In this document: piece after piece, positions 31,180 to 43,880 of the stretch
Numbering within the stretch: the stretch's first letter is position 1
How the letters are laid out: the number at the start of each line of letters is the position of its first letter
NCBI GenBank assembly: GCA_035079385.1
Contig: JAVHKY010000056.1
Location: forward strand, 2,108,001-2,172,000
Length of the DNA stretch: 64,000 nt
Direction: 5' to 3'
Origin: Aspidiotus rigidus
Taxonomy: Eukaryota > Arthropoda > Insecta > Hemiptera > Diaspididae
Translations under genes and position numbers: made by a program
The notes under the pieces: generated by a model
Databases searched by the model: none
What the model saw: only the letters and a program-made list of their open reading frames with translations
What the model was told of the DNA's origin: nothing

Positions 31180-33300
31180 TTGAACCTCAGCAATACTTTT
31201 TTTGACACCGAGAATCAAGTCTTCTTAATGAAGGACTGGAATTTGCTGTTTCTTCCATACAAGCAGAGAAAAAGCGGTAGACAACGTGATTGCAGACCGA
31301 ATTGTTGGCACAAGAGATATAACTATAGGAACTGAGTGCACAGCTGTCATTAAAAATAAAAAAGTAGGGGGTGTTTCGCCAAGTGTTTATCGAGTCAACC
31401 GCTTCAACAAGACGAAAAAGAAGAATGACGGTTGGTGTATTTCTAAAGCCGATAAAGATAACTCTATGGTCGCAATGCAACAACCCGATTACAATCGAAA
31501 GATGGAAGAACCTCTCTGTGGTAGTCAAGTTTTTAGTCTTCGTCACTTCAAATTTAAAAGCTATAGTCAACTTGTTCGACAACGTATTCGTGACAGCAAG
31601 TACGTCACTGACCCTCAATCTCGACGTCCTCTCCTAGTCATGAATCCTAGTCTGCAGCGTTTTTACAGCCTTCCTAAAATTCACGAAGGAAATATTCCTC
31701 TTAGACCAGTAATTTTGTATGTTTCTGCCCCCAGTCCCTTACTTATGGAGAATGCAAATATCTTCATGCATATTTCAAGAGTATTACCACATTTCGACGT
31801 AGACATTATTCTATCAATTCATATAACCTTATCAATAAAATTCAGGACCTCACCTCCTTTATGACTCGATCCTCGTATCGTTCGATGTGTATGGCCTTTA
31901 CCTATGAGTTCCTCTCCAACCGACATTACGTCGAGTTTTCGAACTCCTGAGCAAGTTTGACTACCCTCCAAGAACTCGTCTCTAAACATCGTTCAAATTA
32001 ACAACAATTTTCACAAATCCCCAGGCGGCCTTTTCATCGGCAGTCCTATCTCTACCCTCTCGGCTGAAATATTTATGGATTCACTTGAAGAGGAACTTTT
32101 ATCGTCTAAACATCCCCTCCACTAGAAAGTTTTTAGTTGGCATCTCTCCGTCAACAATGTTCTTTGCTCATGGCCTGGCTCTATCCAAGAGTTTCACAAA
32201 TTTCTTGACCTCCTCAACTCTCGATACCCGAGCATTAAATTCATGTTTGAAATCGGAGGTAATTTGAGTATTATCATGAATGAAAGCAGACAACACGTTT
32301 TCGAGGTTTATACGAGTAGGAAGTCCACTCATACCAACGTAGTGATTTTTGAAGATTCTTTTCACCCCCCGCCCCCCCTCCCCTCCTATAAGCTCATATA
32401 TAATTCACCGGCTCATACTGGTTCCTCTCTCACTTCACGCTTTCCAGAGAGAGCTCGACATCATTACTTGTATTGCCAAGGTCAATGTCGTAAAAGTGGA
32501 CATCTCTAAGATTGTTAGAAAGAAAATTACGGCTTGAGTTCTCGGTAGCACCACAACTCTTCCTAGAAACATGAAGAAGAAACGTTCCATGGGCTCATTA
32601 TTTCATTGTTTGTCAAGGGTCCTTCAGAGTTCAGGGCTGTCTCTTGCTTTTCACACCATTAACAACATGACAGTCATTTTCTCTCGCCTTAAGGGTCCGA
32701 TTCTTCCAAGGTATAAATGCGGAGTGCATAGGTTAAAATGTAGTGACGGGCCGGCCGTATACCTATATTGGACAGACTGAGAAAAAACTCTAAGAACCAG
32801 TACGAGAGATTAGTTCAGTAATTTTACGGGTCATGTTTACTATATAGTAATAGAATTGTAATTTTTGCGAAATACGTCTTCTGGAACACCCGAAAGCTGT
32901 CACCAAAAATGAGCCCGATGATTCAACCTTTGCTGCTCACCTCCTAGAGACCGGGCACTCGTTCGATAGAGACAAAGATCTTAACCTCCTTCACTAGGAG
33001 AACAAAGGAAGGAGACTTGACGCCCTCGAAAATTAAGAAATTATATAAGAACAAAATATTCGTCATCATTCAATACTGTTAAAGACGTTATCCCCTCGAA
33101 TTATATTGCTGAAACTTTGTACTCGTAGGTTATACTCATGTCTTATTTCGTTTCCTTTTCATGTTTCAGAATATTACCGCAGCTGTGCAGTCGGTATTGT
33201 ACTTCTCTTTCCTTTCATTTCATACAGCAGTTTCTGTTCTCGTCTGAAGATGATCGCTCACTGATCGAAACCGGTCGCAATAAACTATATTTTATACGAT
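31180..33300 (+). pseudogene. Penelope-like retroelement relic (family 1)
   Basis: Broken by frameshifts and stops but in correct order. The N-terminal part (GWCISKADKDNSMVAM, about 31431) matches the usual lead-in to the reverse transcriptase. Next come RFYSLPKIHEGNIPLRPV (about 31660), ILVSFDVYGLY (about 31870) and FIGSPISTLSAEIFMDSLEE (about 32032). The catalytic YVDD position reads SVNN in frame with VLCSWPGSIQEFHKFLDLLN (about 32150), then an RKSTHTN motif (about 32321). The GIY-YIG endonuclease follows: CGVHRLKCSD and a frameshifted AVY-IGQT (about 32719-32780), then AAHLLETGHSFD (about 32932) and GRRLDALEN (about 33010). Loss of the YVDD aspartates and many stops show it is dead. RT plus a C-terminal GIY-YIG defines Penelope-like elements. 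Confidence 0.9.
33244..33276 (+). ncRNA. Hammerhead-ribozyme-like core in the Penelope 3' region
   Basis: CTGAAGA (33244-33250) fits the conserved CUGANGA box. GATC (33252-33255) and GATC (33263-33266) can form stem II, GAAA (33267-33270) is the second box, and GTC (33274-33276) is the usual cleavage triplet after a minimal stem III. Penelope-like elements are known to carry such short-stem hammerheads. Weak points: one extra T before stem II and no clear stem I, so activity is doubtful. Confidence 0.5.
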
Positions 33301-35084
33301 TCCGTAACATTTGCTTCGCGTTCTTGTACGTATTTATTTACGTTTCACCACAGTTTCTGATTTTCTCCATGTAATATGAAGCACTATTTTCGAAAAATAT
33401 CTTTCAACAAAAACGGCGACAGTGAAGTCTTCCAACGCCCGTTTGATTTGCGCTTATATTACAACGCGCCGAACTTATCGGAAAAAACCTCACTTCGTTA
33501 TTTTTCTACAGAAATCTAGGTATTATTTTTCCCTGTTTTGCTATGTTCCAGTATCTAGACACAAAAATAGCACTTTAGGGATAAAAAATCGCGTCAAAAC
33601 TATATTCTGAGCATCTCTATAAAAATGAGGTTTTCCGCTGATATGCAATACTTTGTTATGTACCTGCACCTTTGCACCTTATAGTATTCGCGTATCTTAT
33701 AGTATTCGCATATAGTATTAGAAACCAATCTATTCTCCTCTTTTGCACCTCTTATACGTCTGTATTTATAATCCTATACGCATCTCTTATTTTACGCACC
33801 GTATCTACGTCGCTATTCCACCGACATAAATATTTTATTTTTATGACTTTAACCGATTCATCTTTTTGCCCTTCTTCCATTCTACATATCTATATTTCCA
33901 AAAGTGTACCTATATAAAGCCTGGCATCGTATAATAAACGAACTGTTAATTCTCAAATCTTTAATTTGTTGGAGCCGCACATAACAACTTCAGACCTCCT
34001 CAAAGATTATGCTGTGTAGTCGAAAATGTCTGCCCTGCTTCTGGTGCAGTGACGACAAACTGTTTCTGACTAGTAAGTATAATATTGATGCTTACAGGTC
34101 ACTGCGAAGATGACATACTCGTACAGTATTCAAGTTCGCGATCAAAAATTATTATTTAATAAAAAGATGTTTGTGCACATTCCGACTAACGTTAATTACT
34201 GACGTTAAGCATTTTTAAGTGTAGCAAAGGCGGGTGGTTTGTCAACGCCCTAGAGATACGCGTACGTGGGTACACTGCCTTACCTTCCCTTCTTCACGAT
34301 GCGGAGAAAATTTATCCTAATTAGCGAACCACGCGCGCACGTTGCTATACAAAGAGGAAGTCAGAGAGGAAACAATTCCTAAAACTCGCCATAATTATTA
34401 TGATATACAGTGCATAAGTTATACTGCGGGATAGTTCCAAGAATTTACACACATATGCAAGCACACCACTCCTTAGTGACCACGCTCACACAGATAAACC
34501 AACAAACAAAACTCGAGACAAATGTAAATAAGAATCCCTATACCCAAGGTTAGCGTCATAATTATGTGGATATCCCGTTATTCCGATGAATTATCACCTG
34601 CAACGAATAATATTATACTTGGTAGGCACGTTTTTTAGGCAAAATCTACAACATTATAATTACGACAAAAATCTCGATGGGTTCATGCAAAGTAATTCTT
34701 CTCTTGTAGCACAAAAGTTAACTAAATTAAAGAAAATTTCTACCAAAAGGTATTGGAAATGGAGGAAAGTTCGGTAATGAATTCACAGACGTAGAAAACG
34801 TCATTCTTATTAAGTATAAGTACAGATCTACATGGACGCTCACGGAAGGGGAAGAAAATCTGTAAGGCGTTCGACGTATCAATCGGCAACAAAGAACATT
34901 CATGCGCGAATAGTTGCGACAATTAGGCAACTTGACGCTAATGTCAAGCGGCGCAAAAATGTTTTTGATGTTTTCCTGCAACGAACAGAACTGCAAATAC
35001 TTATCAATATCATCATTAATTTACGACGCATGACCCGCTACGAATTGAGAAAGATCGTGTGTGATTCTACGTTAATCAATAGGC
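33301..35084. other. No recognisable gene
   Basis: AT-rich. A short direct repeat (CTTATAGTATTCGC) lies at about 33680-33710. The plus-strand frame at 34832-35101 (basic, 89 codons) has no recognisable domain. Confidence 0.35.
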
Positions 35085-35384
35085 GGCGTAACCTACACTA
35101 GGTAGCGCTAGTTACAAAGGTGATCATGGATCTTTTTCTTATGGACCAAACACATGCGTTAGTTCAAACGAATTTTCCGAAGTTATTTGACTTTTAACAA
35201 GAGAAGTTTGAGAATCAAAGTTGTAGAGAATTCTGAAACGAACATTTTTTGTAATAAACAATTTTTTCCAAAGCTCATACTTAAATTCGAAAACAGAATT
35301 GAAAAACTGTTAAGAGATACACAAATTTAACCATGATCACCTTTGTACGCAGGGCTACCAACATTGCAAACTGCAAGTTACGCC
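35085..35384. mobile_element. Inverted-repeat element with GGCGTAAC ends
   Basis: A 300-bp element. The ends GGCGTAAC and GTTACGCC are followed inward by GTAGCGCTAGTTACAAAGGTGATCATGG, matched in reverse (CCATGATCACCTTTGTA...) with a small indel. The interior is AT-rich and non-coding. No clear target-site duplication. Confidence 0.65.
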
Positions 35385-35668
35385 GTCTATCGCTCGAACC
35401 AATTTTGCAGTACCAGGGGGATGAGTCACAGAAGCAAGGCTTTTCAGCAATTCAAAAACTACGATATGACGTCATCGGCCGTGACCCCGAGGCGTCCTTC
35501 ACGTCCCCTTATCCTTGTAATCAGGTAGTTCAGTATAATTTTTATACTGCTGCGCTGTATATTAGGCCAGGTTTCGTGAAGGTTAACAGTAGGCCTAGTA
35601 CACTTTAAAGTTCATATCCATATGGGACTCGACAGCGCAGTAAACTACGCCTATAATCAATTCTAAAA

Positions 35669-36143
35669 AACGACAGCTTCCTTAACGAAGTTAAACGAGG
35701 AACGCAGGGAACCTGTTTTATGAGTCAAATGGGATTTGGTTTGAAAATTCAAGGAAGCCTAGACCTAGATAAAGCTAGTATAAAGAAGGCCTAGACCTAC
35801 TATAAGCCTAGTATAATATAGTTTGAGAGTCTAAATTTTTCTCGAATCTTCAGCTATACATATATGTAAATCAGAAGATTAGAGAGAGGCTCCAAGAGAT
35901 GTTTACTGTTCCGTATCATACAACATAATAATCATTGTACCGTATGTACTATGGTATAGTACAGATAATATAGATTGCTAAGCATAATAATAATCTCGTG
36001 TGCTCTCAAGTCGTTGATTCTGCAAGTACTGGGTTTGACAGTTTACATTATGATAGCTCGAGAGTCGAAATTTTTCCAAGTTTTTTGCTGGACGGCGCAC
36101 GGCAAATTTTTCGAAAAGCCCCCATAAAACAGGTTCCCTGTTA
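35669..36143. mobile_element. CAGGGAACC-ended element, copy 1
   Basis: A core of CAGGGAACCTGTTTTATG at 35705 and its reverse complement ending at 36140. As in other copies it extends on one side through CGAGGAACG, GAAGTTAAACG and GCTTCC. The interior holds AGGCCTAGACCTA-type motifs and AGCTCGAGAGTCGAAATTTT. Copies or parts occur at 47698-48062, 61689-62348 and 63826-63984. Confidence 0.75.
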
Positions 36144-37950
36144 ATAGGGGCTCTCTCAGGTAGATAGCTTATCTCAAAGTACACCATGCCTATTAAACTA
36201 AGGACGGGGCGTACCTCTCAGAAAAATTCACAGGCTACGCCATGATTTTATCACAATGCAGGCGAAGGCGTAGCCTTAAAATATAAATGAGGTCATTTTC
36301 TAGTAGACATGAAACGTCATGATCTTTATTTATTTATCTCTGCCCGAAAATCTCTCTTTTCTCTGCAGCATTTTACAATTACCTACTCATTAGGACACAA
36401 TATCTGACAATTGATCAAGTTTTTCCTTTTTCTTAGTAACTACTATCATTACCATTGATTCTTATTTTCATTACTGGGTATTATCATTATTATTCTTCGA
36501 GGAGTGGTGTCGGGAAATTCATCTTTTTATACAGGACTAAGAGCTAAGAGTTGTTTTGCGACGAGCTTTCAACGCTGCATCGTCAGTATAAGTGATCAAC
36601 CTTATAAATTAGCAAAGTACAAGAATATTTGTTGTAATAAAGCATTTTTGTGGAGCCTTTTCTTCTTTGATCACACTGAATGGTAAATAGAAGAGATCAA
36701 AATATTTTACAGATATTTTCAAGACTTCCACTGCAAGATTAGGTAAAAGCTCAAAGATTAAACACAGATGATAAATTTCGATAAATATGAATCATAATCT
36801 AGTACATTCAGAAAATTAAAATTCTAGGATTTAATAAAAATTCTATAACTTTTCCAGAAAGTGGCAACCCTGAATCTGTCATTATAACGTCGAAGTTCGT
36901 CAACTTCAGTACACAAGTTTATGAACTTTCAATTACAATTATTCAGTTTGCTTCTTTCAAACTACTCTATGATGAGTATGGTTTTGAGAAGAAAGAAAGA
37001 AAAAAAGTTCGAGATAATTTATTCTAGAACAAATTTTTCACATTCACTACTGAGATGGATAACCATAGAAATGAGTAAAAAGATGGAATTATTCTTACAT
37101 TTAGTGGATTTACGAATACTTCATCATCAATACTAAGAAATGCTACCGCAGCCACCGCATTGTAGACTATTGTGCACGCACGTTCAGATGAAGACTTCAC
37201 AGTGTGGGATCGAAAATTGAGGATGGTCGGAAACGACCTCCCGCTGGTCCTCTCCAAGCATCGAGAATTGACCTGTCACAATAAACCCCACCTAAGTGTC
37301 CAAAAAATTGATCAGGAGAAAGAATACTTAATTCATCAAAATCACCTCAAAATATGGAAAATATCTTGAAAGATCTTTCGAACTTTTGTTAAGGTTTTCT
37401 AGTGATAACTCACAACAAATTGTCACGGGAAACGCCCAACGAGAGTCCAAGAAAGATAGCCTCAGTAATTCTCATATAAATTGGTACATTCTCTTTTCCA
37501 CGATCGGTTTTTAGGACGCTTAGGGGAGTTTTTCGTAACAGTTTCATTTCCTTTCTCTCTCTCCCTTCTTTTTCTTATAGACGCTTGTTTTGGTAAGTAA
37601 TAGTTTAGGTATATTTGTGCATTTTGTACAAGAAATTCGCAGTCAAAGGAAAGCCCCGCGTTGTCTACAATTACAAATTTCTTGCGAGAAATACATACTG
37701 CATAATATACAAACATTTTTTCTTATAATGGTTGATTTTTATGCTTCATAATTTGTTGATCGTTACGATGGAAGGACAGAAGACTCGACTTAAACTACTG
37801 TCGATATGAAGAATAGAAAGAATATTTCTTGCAAATAGATTGCATAGTTGCGTTCTTAAGATGGAGATAAATGACGTCACCCCATTTGGCTAAAGTGCAT
37901 TCTCAAAAATTTCTGTATGGTACATTTCGAGCGACATTCATGAAATAATC
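36144..37950. other. No recognisable gene
   Basis: AT-rich sequence with short open frames on both strands; nothing recognised. Confidence 0.35.
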
Positions 37951-37961
37951 AATGCTCTCTA

Positions 37962-38256
37962 TTGGGGTTTAAACCTACACTAGAGAGCGCTACTGAAAGG
38001 GTGAATGAGATAATTTATGTAGGTTCATACATTGATTTTCAATCAACTGTTATTTTTTCAGTATATAATTTATTGCTACAATTTTTTTTGTACTTAATGT
38101 TGATGATACAGACTACAAAATTTATGCTTGTATTTGCTTTAAAAAACAATATCCTATTAATTATGGTGCGTGAAATTTCTTAATTTAAAAAGCATTGAAC
38201 GAAAGGGTGAATATTGTCAGGGCTATCAACTCCCCAACTCCAAATTTAAATCCCAA
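37962..38256. mobile_element. MITE family B, copy 2 (uninterrupted)
   Basis: The ends TTGGGGTTTAAAC and TTTAAATCCCAA lie between TA dinucleotides (37960-37961, 38257-38258). It is in inverted orientation to the copy at 4177-4754 and lacks the family A insertion; the target octamer is present once (38108-38115). It shows the original structure of the family. Confidence 0.88.
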
Positions 38257-38259
38257 TAG

Positions 38260-41200
38260 CACGCAAAATTGATACGTGACAATGTACTTTTCGGATAAGA
38301 TGAGAAACAACTACTCTCATCCATCCGACTTATCATATAAACAGTTATTCTCGTCCATCCGACTCATATTATTTTATGTTATATTGCCGTGTTCGAGCTT
38401 TCTCCAGGTTCTTTCCTCGGCATAAATTTTTCTTCGCACAATGAAGAGAGAGAAAAAAAACGACAGAAACATTTTTATTGGTGAATACACTTCCATTATG
38501 AAAGATCATGGGTTATTATAGAACGGCGATCAATAAATGCCAAGAAGATGATAGAGAAGAATAAACGTACTACATCATTCGTAATTAACTTTTAATCGAT
38601 TTAATAAAGACCATTCATTTTTTCATCCGTCTCTCCGTCATTTTACATTCTTCTTCTTACACAGTTCACCTTCATTTTCTGTTTCATAATCACCACATTT
38701 TTTTTAACCTTCGTATTTTCCTCATCATCTTAAAAAATGCACTCGATACTTCAGGACGCAGTTCACTATGACCGATGTTCTCACTATCTTCCTAATATAT
38801 CCACTACACTCTCATGTATAACAGTATCAGTGTAGATAATTAATTTTACAACGTCTGTCGAGATTGACTGGTGCTGCTCGAAAGTTGAAACACGTTACTT
38901 TATAATACGTGGGAGAATAGGTATGCGATTTAGGATGTAGTGATCTTTTTTTTAGAGCTAATAGAATTTGACCATTATCTATACGTAGTAAATTTCAAGT
39001 AAGTCTATTCGACTAAAAGCCACTTCTCTGTGACTGTATGACGTGCTTGTAAAGGCTCGACAGGTGTTTTTTAGTTTCGACAATCGGAGTGACTTCGCCC
39101 CATTTTGTTAATGTTATTTCAGCAAGAAAACTCTAGAAAGCAACACTGATTTTGGAATAGTTCGAATATTTCATTTCTTTAATAAACAATAATTATGAAG
39201 AATTTCTATCACTTTCCAATAAATACACAAACAATTTGAAGTGCTTTCACATTAGTCATTTTCATCTCATGGAATTATGATGCTGATTTATGATCCCGCC
39301 ATTCTCAGATTACATCACCATAACGACTGTCTTTCTTTCTTGTATGATGGTCGAGTTGTTTTTCTCGGTTAACCATTGTACTTTTTCGCTTACTTCATTC
39401 GATTTCAAACGCAAAATGTAAAACAGCAGTTTTATTTAGCGTGCGTTAATGTAATGTAAGTAGTATAACGCTCATATGAAAAGGTGTCGAAAGAGGTTTT
39501 CTGTGGCTGATGATTGTGAGTGCGTATAGGAAAACGTGAAAGAATCCACAACCAACTAGAATGATGATATCACAATGCTTACAATCACAGCCGAGCCCTA
39601 CGTTCAAGAGGCAATATGAAATCGATATAAATACTTTCGGCATCGGATCTCTCTGTTAGCGGCATCTTTCGTCACGGATCAATTTTATTTGTAATCGAAA
39701 TACTATCGACAATATAAATTACCATCTACACCATAAAAGAGAACGCGCGTAACTATAATAAGTTTGTTGAGTAGTGTAATCCGATTTTCGAATTCAGTAT
39801 AAAACTTAACCGTTGGCTGAAACTTATATCCACATATTTATTCATTATTTTCAAACTTATTAATTTTTTCGTTTTTTTAAACCGTCATCAGATGAATTGA
39901 GTTCAGACTTGCGTCGGCTGGTTATGGAGGACATTCGATTTTACATTAGGTTCGGGTTAGAGCTCCCCTGTCATTGACCTTATCTGTTATTGGCGGCACT
40001 TCTAATGCGTTTTTTTCTTCATCTCTCTTTCTTTCTCTTCTACAAACACTGTCTTACAAAAATTGACTGAGGACAACACTGGCACATCCAGACGCACATT
40101 TTCTCACTTTCATCATTCGTTTGAAAGAAAATTTATAAGATAAAAATGAAGGATTAAACTTTTTAAACACGTAAATCTCAAAGGGTGGTTTATTCCAAAC
40201 AGAAAATTACATTCACCCTCACAGAGCATTACGCGATCTTCCGAGAAAGAGAGATTATAAATACGTTGGTATAAAATTACCTCAGATATATATTACAAAT
40301 AGAGGAGACTGTATATTCTCGCGCAGACTATTACTGATATGTACTAGTATATGAATACAGTTTTCTCCATTCAAGTGTAGACTGTCGTGTATGCAGCTAG
40401 CTATTAACCGTATACGTATGAACAAAAGTCGATCGTGAATTTTTCATCGCAATTCATCCATAGTACGCTTGAATGCGTAGCGTTGTGTGGCATAGAATGT
40501 CAGAGAGTACTTCGCATAGAAGAAAAAGTCTCCACGGCGGGGAAAGCAGAACCGACTCTTCAACCTACGTTTATTCATCCTTTCATGAAGCGAGATATTT
40601 CCATTTTTTTTTACAGCAGTAGAATTTCTAATTGATTTCGTATCTAAAGACTTTTGTCTTTACTCGAAAAGTTCAATTGAAAGTCGTGACTCGCCTCACC
40701 ACCACCTCAAATTTTTTCAACGTTTTCCACAAAAATAGTTTCATTCAGCTTCGAATAAAATCGAATACACAAATTCGGTCATACCGGTGCAATATTGTTG
40801 AGAGATACCTAATTCGAGAAAAATCTAGAAATACGTCTTTGAACATAATTTTACTCCCTTGTAAAAGGACTACTAAAGGCTTATAAGAACGAGTAAGAAT
40901 TGTATTTGTCGCAATTTCTATGACAAGAAGCACTTCTCTCTTCTCATGCTTTAAATTTTGTTCTCGAATCAAGGAAAACCCAAAAACTACTCAACCAATC
41001 TTCCTGAATTCGACACAAGCATATTGTATAAACCTCTAATACACTTCACATTCGAATTAATTGTTTTAATACTCTCCGAGATGAATTCAAGTGACACCGT
41101 TTTTGTCCTCACGAATTATACGCGCATACACAATGATATGTATTTTATAGAAAATTAGATTCCAGCCTACTCCAATACAGTCGTGGTATACGCACACTGC

Positions 41201-41285
41201 AATGCGAAACGCAGGAAAAACACTGTCCTCATCCACCCATACCAATACAGTCGATAAAGACATGAAAAAAGTCAAACTACGTATT
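38260..41285. other. No recognisable gene
   Basis: AT-rich. The open frames (for example 40435-40635, 40632-40886) have no domains or splice context. A block at about 41150-41260 (TTCCAGCCTACTCNAATA) is repeated at about 43985-44080. Confidence 0.35.
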
Positions 41286-41918
41286 GTGTGCGTCTGAAAT
41301 AACATACTAAAAATCGAAATCCCTACAACTGCACGGCTTACGAAGCCGTGGGCCTCCAGAATTAATTTTTTGACAATATCTCGAGTTCTGTTAGGCCTAG
41401 AAAAGAACTCGCACAAATAATGCTCCTAGTAAAATTTCCTCCAAGATAGACTATTTAATCGTTAGCCTAAGTCTAACAATTAGCCTAGAAAGTTGATTTC
41501 AGTAGTCGAATATCACATTTTTCGCAAATTTTTCAAAGTTATGATAGCCTAATAAGTTCACTACCGGTATTGGTTTTTTTTTGCAGGATAGTACATGTCA
41601 TGTTGAGGGTTTCCCAGACAACATCTACGTGATGGGGAAAAAATATACCCTATTGGTCCTCCTATTGATGTATAAAAGCATTGTTCAATGAAAGACTGTC
41701 TACTCCTAATATTTACATCAATATTACTATTTACAACTCGAATGATAGAAAAGATACAAACGTTACTCGAGTGATGAACGATGAAATTTTCCATGTGGGC
41801 CACCTTTTTGAACGAATCTTCGAGAGTGCCCAAGCGCATCCAAGACATAAATTCTACACAGAGTGAGTACCAAATTATGAGGTCTAAGAATTTAGACAAG
41901 ACATGAAGGATTGAGAAA

Positions 41919-42220
41919 GGCGGCTCAACAATTAGTTTTCTCGATCTACGTATCCATCCTCATACTTTTAGGCATAAGTACGCCATACACAAGGAACCTA
42001 CCTCTACTGACATACATGTGGACGCCTCCTATTACTGTCACCCAGAACAAATAAAATGCTTTGTCTCTTCAGTACACCGCCTGGTGTCCATCCCGCTTGG
42101 CCGCACTGCTTTTCTCAGTCTATTGCAAAATTTTGTCACCTCGACCAACCGGAATGGTATTGACCTGAGACATCCAAAAATTAGTCAAAAAGAAAACTGT
42201 TTCCAAAATCCTAAACAGCT
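41919..42220 (+). pseudogene. Penelope family 2 reverse transcriptase C-terminus
   Basis: An open frame reading GGSTISFLDLRIHPHTFRHK, then YAIHKEPTSTDIHVDAS and HPEQIKCFVSSVHRLVSIPL. This matches the Penelope pattern (NFLDL..I, then IYRKPT.TD, then S.HP..HK...VHR). The RT catalytic palm is upstream and missing or unreadable, so it is a fragment. The same element continues into the GIY-YIG region at 42420. Confidence 0.82.
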
Positions 42221-42419
42221 TCATCCCCCCCAAATATGTCCAAATTGAAAAAATACACAATTGGAATCTGAGGTGCCTCACCTATGAGGAAAAGTTTTCG
42301 ACATGTTTTGCCAAAACTTTCAGACCTTATAATTATAGGTATCCGACTATTACAAAACTTGTACTTTAGGCGCGCTCGTAAGCACTCTCGAAAATTCTTT
42401 GCCCACCCATGGTAAAAGT

Positions 42420-42680
42420 GGCGTCTGTGAGTTGAGTTCCCCTGTTTTCCCTGCTCCGTTAATCGGCGTGACTGAGCGATCCTTCACTATCCGCCTGAAT
42501 GAACATGAATTTACGTTCGAGTATGGGCTACGAAGAAGACAGTCTAAATTCGCTAAATATGTATTTTATAAAAGCTAACCGTACATTTGATCTACAATCA
42601 TACAAACCTCCTTACATGGGAGGTTTCCGTCGCCGAATGGCCTTCTTTAAAAGACTTTACAATATTTCATTTGTAAAAAT
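42420..42680 (+). pseudogene. Penelope family 2 GIY-YIG endonuclease relic
   Basis: The frame from 42420 reads GVCELSSPVFPAPLIGVTER then SFTIRLNEHEFTFEYGLRRR. The pattern GV.ELS.P...A..IGVT.RSF..RL.EH corresponds to the GIY-YIG core with the first Tyr lost (Cys here). A 1-nt shift then gives the continuation NRTFDLQSYKPPYMGGFRRR. A sister copy on the minus strand is at 51032-51361. Confidence 0.75.
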
Positions 42681-43880
42681 ACGGAGATTAGGTCCTGAAT
42701 AGAGTCATAACGGACTATGTAGACATTCAAAATCCTTCCGTTTTTGTATAGACGAAAAAGGAAAAGATCATGTACATTCTATTGCCTCATGTCCACCAAG
42801 TCTTGTGTTTCTAACAGAACCAGACGGAAGCCGTGGTCTTATGACACACCCCTTCGAATACCACTACTTCCTTCATCTTAAACGAGTGCGTTCAGAATCA
42901 TGTAACTGCGCGCAACCGATCGATTTTCTATCCTGATTACTCTAACGTAGTCTAGCCGGGTGTAGAGAGAGGTAGAGATAACCGTTGACACGTTGGTGGC
43001 GTGGTTTTAAACTCACCGCAGGAGTCACCCTCAAGTCGAAACAAGAACAAAAAATTCGAGAGTTTGAAAGAGGAATATGGAATGGTTGGAAAGCGCCGAC
43101 TAACCTTAGATTACCTTCATTTTCCTGCTGATTCACGTTCAATTTTGTTCTCGATGATCTCTCTATTCCGCATTTGTACCTCTTGTTTGTCGAAAAATTG
43201 TTTCTTGTTCATAATAATCATTTGTATCCTTTCTACCATTCAAGTTGTAAATACAGTAGTAATATTGATGTAAATATCAAGAGTCATTGCTTTTATACAT
43301 CAATACGGGGCATAAGCGTCACTACCGAGTATATGAGTAAGCTTTCGAAGCACACCCATCTTTTCTGAATATTTGCATTTTTCATTGAATTAAATTTCAA
43401 TCCATGAAGATTTATATTGAATTTACCAGCTGGCATAACCATTCACAAAGGTCTAGTGAAGCCTATGATAGGGGAGCCAATAGGATATAATATATCACAG
43501 CCACCACGTATGTGTGGACTGGGAATCTTCCAAAAAGAAAGAAAAAAAGAAAAAAGTTTTTGTGGGCTATCCCGCAAATAAAATAGTGAACGCCTTTCCT
43601 ACCAATGAAGGAATTATAACTTTGGAAAATTCGCGATAAATGTGATATTCGACTACAAAAATGAACTCTCTAGGCTAATGGGTAAACTTAGGCCAACAGT
43701 CAAATAATCTATCTTGTAGGAAATTTCACGAGGCGAAGAACATTTTTTTGTACTGAAAGTTTTTCTTTAGGTCCAACAGAATTCTAGGTATTGTTGAGAA
43801 ATTGATTTTATGGGGCAATAACGTGCCACAGCTGTGAAAGCCATGCAGTTAATGGTCCCGAGTTTTAGTATGTTATTTTG

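Larger units (their letters stand above)
41290..43880 (+). mobile_element. Penelope-like element (family 2) with inverted terminal repeats
   Basis: The coding relic is flanked by arms in opposite orientation. The left arm (about 41300-41760) and the right arm (about 43200-43870) share ACATACTAAAAATC, AGTCGAATATCACATTTTTCGC, ACATCAATATTAC and CTATTGGTCCTCC-type sequence in reverse complement. Penelope-like elements are known for terminal repeats in direct or inverted orientation, so this fits one damaged copy. A second copy lies at 50.0-51.36 kb. Confidence 0.7.
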
